Shown: positions 59,418 to 64,000 of the stretch, piece after piece | Layout: each line of letters starts with the position of its first letter | How positions within the stretch are numbered: position 1 is the stretch's first letter | Origin: Nelumbo lutea | Taxonomy: Eukaryota; Streptophyta; Magnoliopsida; Proteales; Nelumbonaceae | Direction of reading: 5' to 3' | DNA: 64,000 nucleotides | NCBI GenBank assembly: GCA_022828595.1 | Contig: JAKGHH010000001.1 | Location: 122,400,999 to 122,464,998 of the forward strand | Translations under genes and position numbers: made by a program | The notes under the pieces: model-generated | What the model saw: only the letters and a program-made list of their open reading frames with translations | Told to the model about the DNA's origin: nothing | The model's database searches: none

Positions 59418-60880
59418 GGTACCAACATACAAACATCCAAACCATTGATGAGATGAGATTTACAATTTGAGGACGGAGAAAACAGCAAAAACTCTGCCAC
59501 TAAGAAGAAAAACAAAATGGGCAGATTTGTTCTTTTAATAGTGGTGGCCTTTGGCCTCATGTGGTATGGCATGGACCTTTTTATTTTTCAGTACTTTTAT
59601 TATTATTATTCAAAACCTTTCTTTCACTAATGGCTTATAACATGAAGCACAACATTGAGAGAGTGATGTATGTTTAAAATGCATGGCATAAGATTATAAT
59701 ATTAGCATTAATCAATTAATTAATCTGTAGGGTTCTATTGTCTCTTGCATGAACCATCTTGTTTGATAATAGATTATTTCTTAAAACAAATATTGATGGT
59801 TGTGTATGTGTTTTAGTTTTCAAAACTGAAACCAAAAATATATTCTTAAACTTAAGTTTAAAAAATATATTTGCATCTAGTTATTTAATATCATGTCTCA
59901 CAAGCCATATAGTTTTTATACTAAAAAAATTGTTTTTGTTTTAAAAAACCATTATTTTGATGGTTCAAAAAATCTTTATTTCTTTTCTAAGCAAAACTAA
60001 CTTGTTTTGTTTTTGCCTTTCAAAAAAAAACAAAAAAGAATTTAAAAGCATATCTTCGTTTAATTTTCTGTTGACGTACTGATTTAAAAAACAAATGAAA
60101 ACAAAAACATTCATATCGTAAAACACCGCCTGAGTTAAAAATCGAAAAATGAAAAATGAGCATTTAATATTGTTCAATGTTGCAAGGTTAAATGAATGGC
60201 TTTGTAACTAATACCTTGTTGTAAATACAAGATTCCTAATACACATTCTCTCAGTGGTTGAGTGATTATATAAAATTATCATCTAAGTTTAATTTAAGCC
60301 AAAACCAATTATTTAAGTCATGGTTGTCAAGTTGTTTGGCATGGAGTTATACACGTCTTGTGTAGTATGAAAGTAAAATCAAAGAAAATGGATGAGAGGC
60401 AGTATGATAATATATAGATAATACCGAATACGTGACGAATAGGCAGACTAAATGGGGCCCATGAATCCATGATTGAAGCCTTGAAGGAGTACTCAGTAGA
60501 AGCTTTTTACGTTTAATAGTTTTAAAATTTGATCTCTTTACTTTCCTTAACCCATCAACTTGTTTGCTGTTTAATGCCTTTCAGTGTTTATAATCAGTCG
60601 TCATCTCCTAAAGTAGTGGAGAGGGGAGAGAGATATTAACAGTCTTCTCATTACTAACAACTCTGCGCACTTAAAAAGGGTCACATTTTAGTACCTTGAA
60701 CTTCTAAAAACTGATGCCTATATTCAGATTCTCCTTTTTTTCATTGTTCCTCTTCTAATCCATTGGCAACACCAAACAAAAATCAGAATATATAAGCTAA
60801 AGTCTATACCTAAACAAAAGTATCCAGAAACAAGCGAAAGCATTTAAGTTCTCTAGGGAATGGTTGAATACTTAAATAAT
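59418..60880. other. AT-rich intergenic DNA, no gene supported
   Basis: Only short, low-complexity open frames. The stretch 59800-60130 is rich in AAAACAAAAA and TTTTGGTTTTAG words and may be an old repeat, but I could not define ends. Confidence 0.45.
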
Positions 60881-60885
60881 GTTTT

Positions 60886-61135
60886 ATGGTTTTCAAAATC
60901 AGATTGGTCTGAATGATCGGACCAGAAAAATCGGGAACTGGTTAGGTGTCCAATTCTATTATGCCCCAAAACCAGATTCTCCCTTAAACTGTTGATTTTG
61001 GTTGAACTGGGTGGTTAATCATTCAAACCGTTCAAATGATTTTGATCATTTATTTTTTATTTTTATTAAAATGGTTCGAATGGTCAGACCGTTCAACCCG
61101 TAACTGGACTCCTGACCGATTCGGTTTTAAAATCC
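60886..61135 (+). repeat. Dispersed GGTTTTAAAA family, copy B
   Basis: Runs from GGTTTTCAAAATCAGATTGG to GACCGATTCGGTTTTAAAAT, with GGTTGAACTGGGTGGTTAAT and a T/A-rich middle in common with the copies at 63167 and 63589, in the same orientation. Confidence 0.6.
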
Positions 61136-62090
61136 ATGCTTGGCTTCTGTACCCATACAAATCACCGCCCGCAAAATTTTTTTTTGCTGCCATTGTTTGC
61201 GTTGGAAGGTAGAAGAAAATAAAAAATAGAATCTAAACATCGGCATTTTTATAATTTTATTCTTATCTTAATGTGCTGTACATTGAAAACATCTCCCCGT
61301 GATTTTATATGGAAAATATTCCCAGCTGGATGTTATGTGTTAGGATGAAAAGCCGCGGTCAGTAGGATTGGTGGGGTACTTTTGGGTCCACCTAGAACTA
61401 GAAGGCCTTTAGGAACTGCTGGGCTTAGGGGCTAAGCTTATTGGTGGACTTGGGCCTACCTTTAATACTTGACAAATATTGGGCTGGAGACCTGTTCATG
61501 GGTTGGGTAGCCTAGGCCCACATTTTTTGGATCGGGCTTTAAATATCAGGCCTGATCATTTTTTGGATCGGGCTCTTATCTTCTCAAATAAGTCCGTCCC
61601 AACACTATTACATATAATAAAAAAAGTACTTGCGTTATATATAATTAATAAATATATATAATATATATTTGTTTCTTAAATTATTAATAAATATTAATTT
61701 ACTATTAAGAAATACAAATTAGTTCATTAATTTATTAAATTATTACTAAATTAATATAGTATTAATTTATAAAAGTACATTGAAAATAAGACATTTTATG
61801 TACAGGTTGATCTTTATATAAGAGCCAGGCTCAGGCTCAAGATCTAGGCCTGATGGTCAGGCCGGACTCGGGCTCGGACCTGCACATTTTCTATTGATAA
61901 AGAGGCAAAGTCCAGCCCGAGCCCAGCCCATGAACAGATAAGGGCACATAGTACCTAAGAAGAAGACATGGAAGAATTGACTTCAACTCAACTCAGGGTT
62001 CTTAGTTCTTGCAACTAATTCGCATCATCTGCATTTCTGCATCAATCCTGCTCTTCCACTCCACCATGCCTACTTGCATATGGTTATAAG
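61136..62090. other. Intergenic DNA with GGGCT-rich repeat fragments
   Basis: The stretches at 61410-61580 and 61820-61930 contain phrases such as GGATCGGGCT and CAGGCCGGACTCGGGCTCGG around an AT-rich core. They look like the two ends of an old non-coding transposon. No gene is supported. Confidence 0.4.
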
Positions 62091-62091
62091 T

Positions 62092-63170
62092 AGGGCTGTC
62101 AATTGGACTGGATTTGGTCCAATCCAATATTGGTCCATTTATAAATGGATTGGACAAATCCAATCCAAATCCCTACAAATCAAGTCCAATCCGGTCCAAA
62201 TAAAATGCAAATGGACCACATTGGGTCTAATCAAATCCAAATTGAATCAAATACCAAAATAACATAAAAAATCTAGAAAAATATATAAAAAACTACAACA
62301 CTTGCTGCAATTTAATCCGGTCCAAATAAAATGCAAATGGACCGGATTGGACCCAATCCAATCCAAATTGAATCAAACACCAAAATAACATGAAAATCCA
62401 GAAATATATATATAAAGACTACAACATCTGCTGCAATCCAATCCAATCCAATTAAAATGCAAATGGACCAGATCAGGTCCAATCCAATCCAAATTGAATC
62501 AAACTCCAAAATAACATGAGAAATCCAGGAATATATATATATAAACTACAACACCTATTATAATATAATCCAGTCCAATTAAAAAGCAAATGGATCGGAT
62601 TGGGTCTAATCCAATCCAAATTGAATCAAACACCAAAATAACATGAGAAATCCAAAAACTATATAAGAAAACTACAAGACTTGTTACAATCCAACCCTAT
62701 CCAATTAAAATGCAAATGGACCAAATTGGGTCCAATTCAATCCAAAGTGAAACAAACACTAAAGTAATATGAGAAATCCAAAAAAAAACATTAAAAAACT
62801 ACAACACCTATTATAATATAATCCAGTCCAATTAAAAAGCAAATGGATCGGATTGGATCTAATCCAATCCAAATTGAATCAAACACCAAAATAACATGAG
62901 AAATCCAATCCAAATATATATATATATATATTACAACACCTATTGCAATTCAATCCAATCCAATTAAAATGCAAATGGACCAGATTGGATTCAATCCAAT
63001 ACAAAATGAGAAATCCAGAAAATATATAAAAAACTACAACACCTATTGCAATCCAATCCAATCCAATTAAATGCAAATGGACCAGATTGGGTTCAATTCA
63101 GTCCAAATTGAATGAAACATAAACAAAATTATATAAAATTTTAAAAAATATAAAAAATTATAGAAATATA
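62092..63170. repeat. 126-bp tandem array, about eight units
   Basis: The phrase AATTAAAATGCAAATGGACC recurs at intervals of about 126 bases (62201, 62327, 62453, 62580, 62706, 62833, 62965, 63068). Units 4 and 6 share a distinct variant (CCAATTAAAAAGCAAATGG, TATTATAATATAATCC), so there is a partial two-unit periodicity. The array follows a transposon-like end TAGGGCTGTCAATTGGAC at 62092. Confidence 0.85.
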
Positions 63171-63542
63171 TTAAAACCATGGTTTTTGAACCGTCGCTGA
63201 CCCGGATGGTTGGACAAGGCAACTAGTACATGGTTTTCGAGTTGTTGTTGACCCAAACGGTTGGACCGTTCAGCCCGAGAATCATCCAAGCAACTGGTTC
63301 CGTTTTACCCCAAACCCGGTCCCCGGCTAAAAATTGTTGAATCGCTCAACGACCCGTTGACCCGGGTGGTCGAATCGTCGACTCATTCAACATTTTTTGG
63401 CCATTTTTTATTTTTAATTATTATTTTTATTTTTTTTAATTTTTTGTCAAAACAGGCCATCCGTTCAAACTGGACGGTCGAACCGTCAACCCAGAAATCG
63501 GTGGCCAGAATGGTTCCGTTTCCGGATTGTTTTTTAAAACCA
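63167..63542 (+). repeat. Dispersed GGTTTTAAAA family, copy C
   Basis: From CATGGTTTTTGAACCGTCGC to TTTTTTAAAACCATG. CATGGTTTT at the left and the complementary end give short inverted termini. It is the reverse-orientation partner of 26202-26517, including the GGCCATTTTTTATTTTTA centre. Confidence 0.75.
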
Positions 63543-63588
63543 TGACCGATACTATTTCATCCTTAATTCGTTGTATCTTGGCCACAAA

Positions 63589-63812
63589 ACTGTTAATTTG
63601 GTCAACAATCCATTGATCCAGGTGGTTGAACCGTCAATCCATTTAATCCAAACAATGGTTTAATTTTGGTCATTTTTATTTTCATTATTTTTCATTTTTT
63701 ATTTTTTTATATTGAAACGAGTCATCCAATCAAACCAAATGATCAAACTGCTGACCCAATAATTGGTGGCCAAAGCGATTCCGGTTCTGGCTGAATTTTT
63801 AAAACATTGATT
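63589..63812 (+). repeat. Dispersed GGTTTTAAAA family, copy D
   Basis: GTTAATTTGGTCAACAATCC to GGCTGAATTTTTAAAACATT, with CCAGGTGGTTGAACCGTCAA and GGTGGCCAAAGCGATTCCGG shared with copy C. It follows copy C head to tail about 50 bases later. Confidence 0.65.
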
Positions 63813-64000
63813 TCTAAAAAGATTAAAAGAAAATAAATTTTCGCAAATCACAATAAACCATACTTTTCAATGAAATCCGAAACTTCTGCAATAAATTCCT
63901 CCTCATAAAACCAGATGCATTGAATCTTAAAAGATTAAGAAATTAAGACGAATTGAGGTGGGATTCAATGACTGTTTCAGTCGCAAAAATTTAAGAAAAA
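63813..64000. other. AT-rich end of window
   Basis: No coding or repeat feature recognised in the last 188 bases. Confidence 0.4.

Overview
The window looks like nuclear DNA of a flowering plant that is not a grass. The evidence is one intact S1-type bZIP gene whose 5' leader carries the sucrose-control uORF found only in plants, plus plant-type gene remnants (a CPL1-like phosphatase, a CNGC channel, and a leucine-rich repeat in the style of TIR-NBS-LRR resistance genes, a class missing from grasses). Intergenic DNA is AT-rich and dominated by transposons. I found no tRNA, rRNA or CRISPR array. The species cannot be named from this window.

Layout. (1) 1-8157: most of a Tat-lineage Ty3/gypsy element on the minus strand. 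It has its 5' LTR at 7291-8157, broken gag-pol, an 84-bp tandem array, and the end of a plus-strand (antisense) ORF at the window's left edge. (2) 8158-15903: a nest of small DNA transposons and gene remnants. These are a Tourist-like MITE, a CPL1-like pseudogene, a long inverted repeat, a 2.2-kb Tourist-like element holding a hAT-like element with two CNGC exons, and an LRR pseudogene split by a solo LTR. (3) 15904-22549: a second Tat element (minus) with no integrase and a truncated 5' LTR. (4) 22550-34803: AT-rich intergenic DNA with MITEs and microsatellites and no gene I can support. (5) 34804-41469: a third Tat element (minus) that kept gag and the antisense ORF but lost pol. (6) 41470-43690: the bZIP gene, the only intact host gene seen. 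(7) 43690-47680: AT-rich intergenic DNA. (8) 47681-59417: a fourth Tat element (minus), full length, with reverse-transcriptase core deleted and a foreign insertion of about 1.9 kb. (9) 59418-64000: AT-rich DNA with a 126-bp tandem array and copies of a dispersed repeat family.

The most striking recurring theme is a second gene in the Tat elements. It lies between the 3' LTR and pol and runs opposite to gag-pol. In three elements it starts behind its own TATA-like box and short shared upstream motifs, so these elements look like two convergent transcription units between one LTR pair. None of the four elements appears coding-competent. The LTR pairs have diverged visibly, so the insertions are old.
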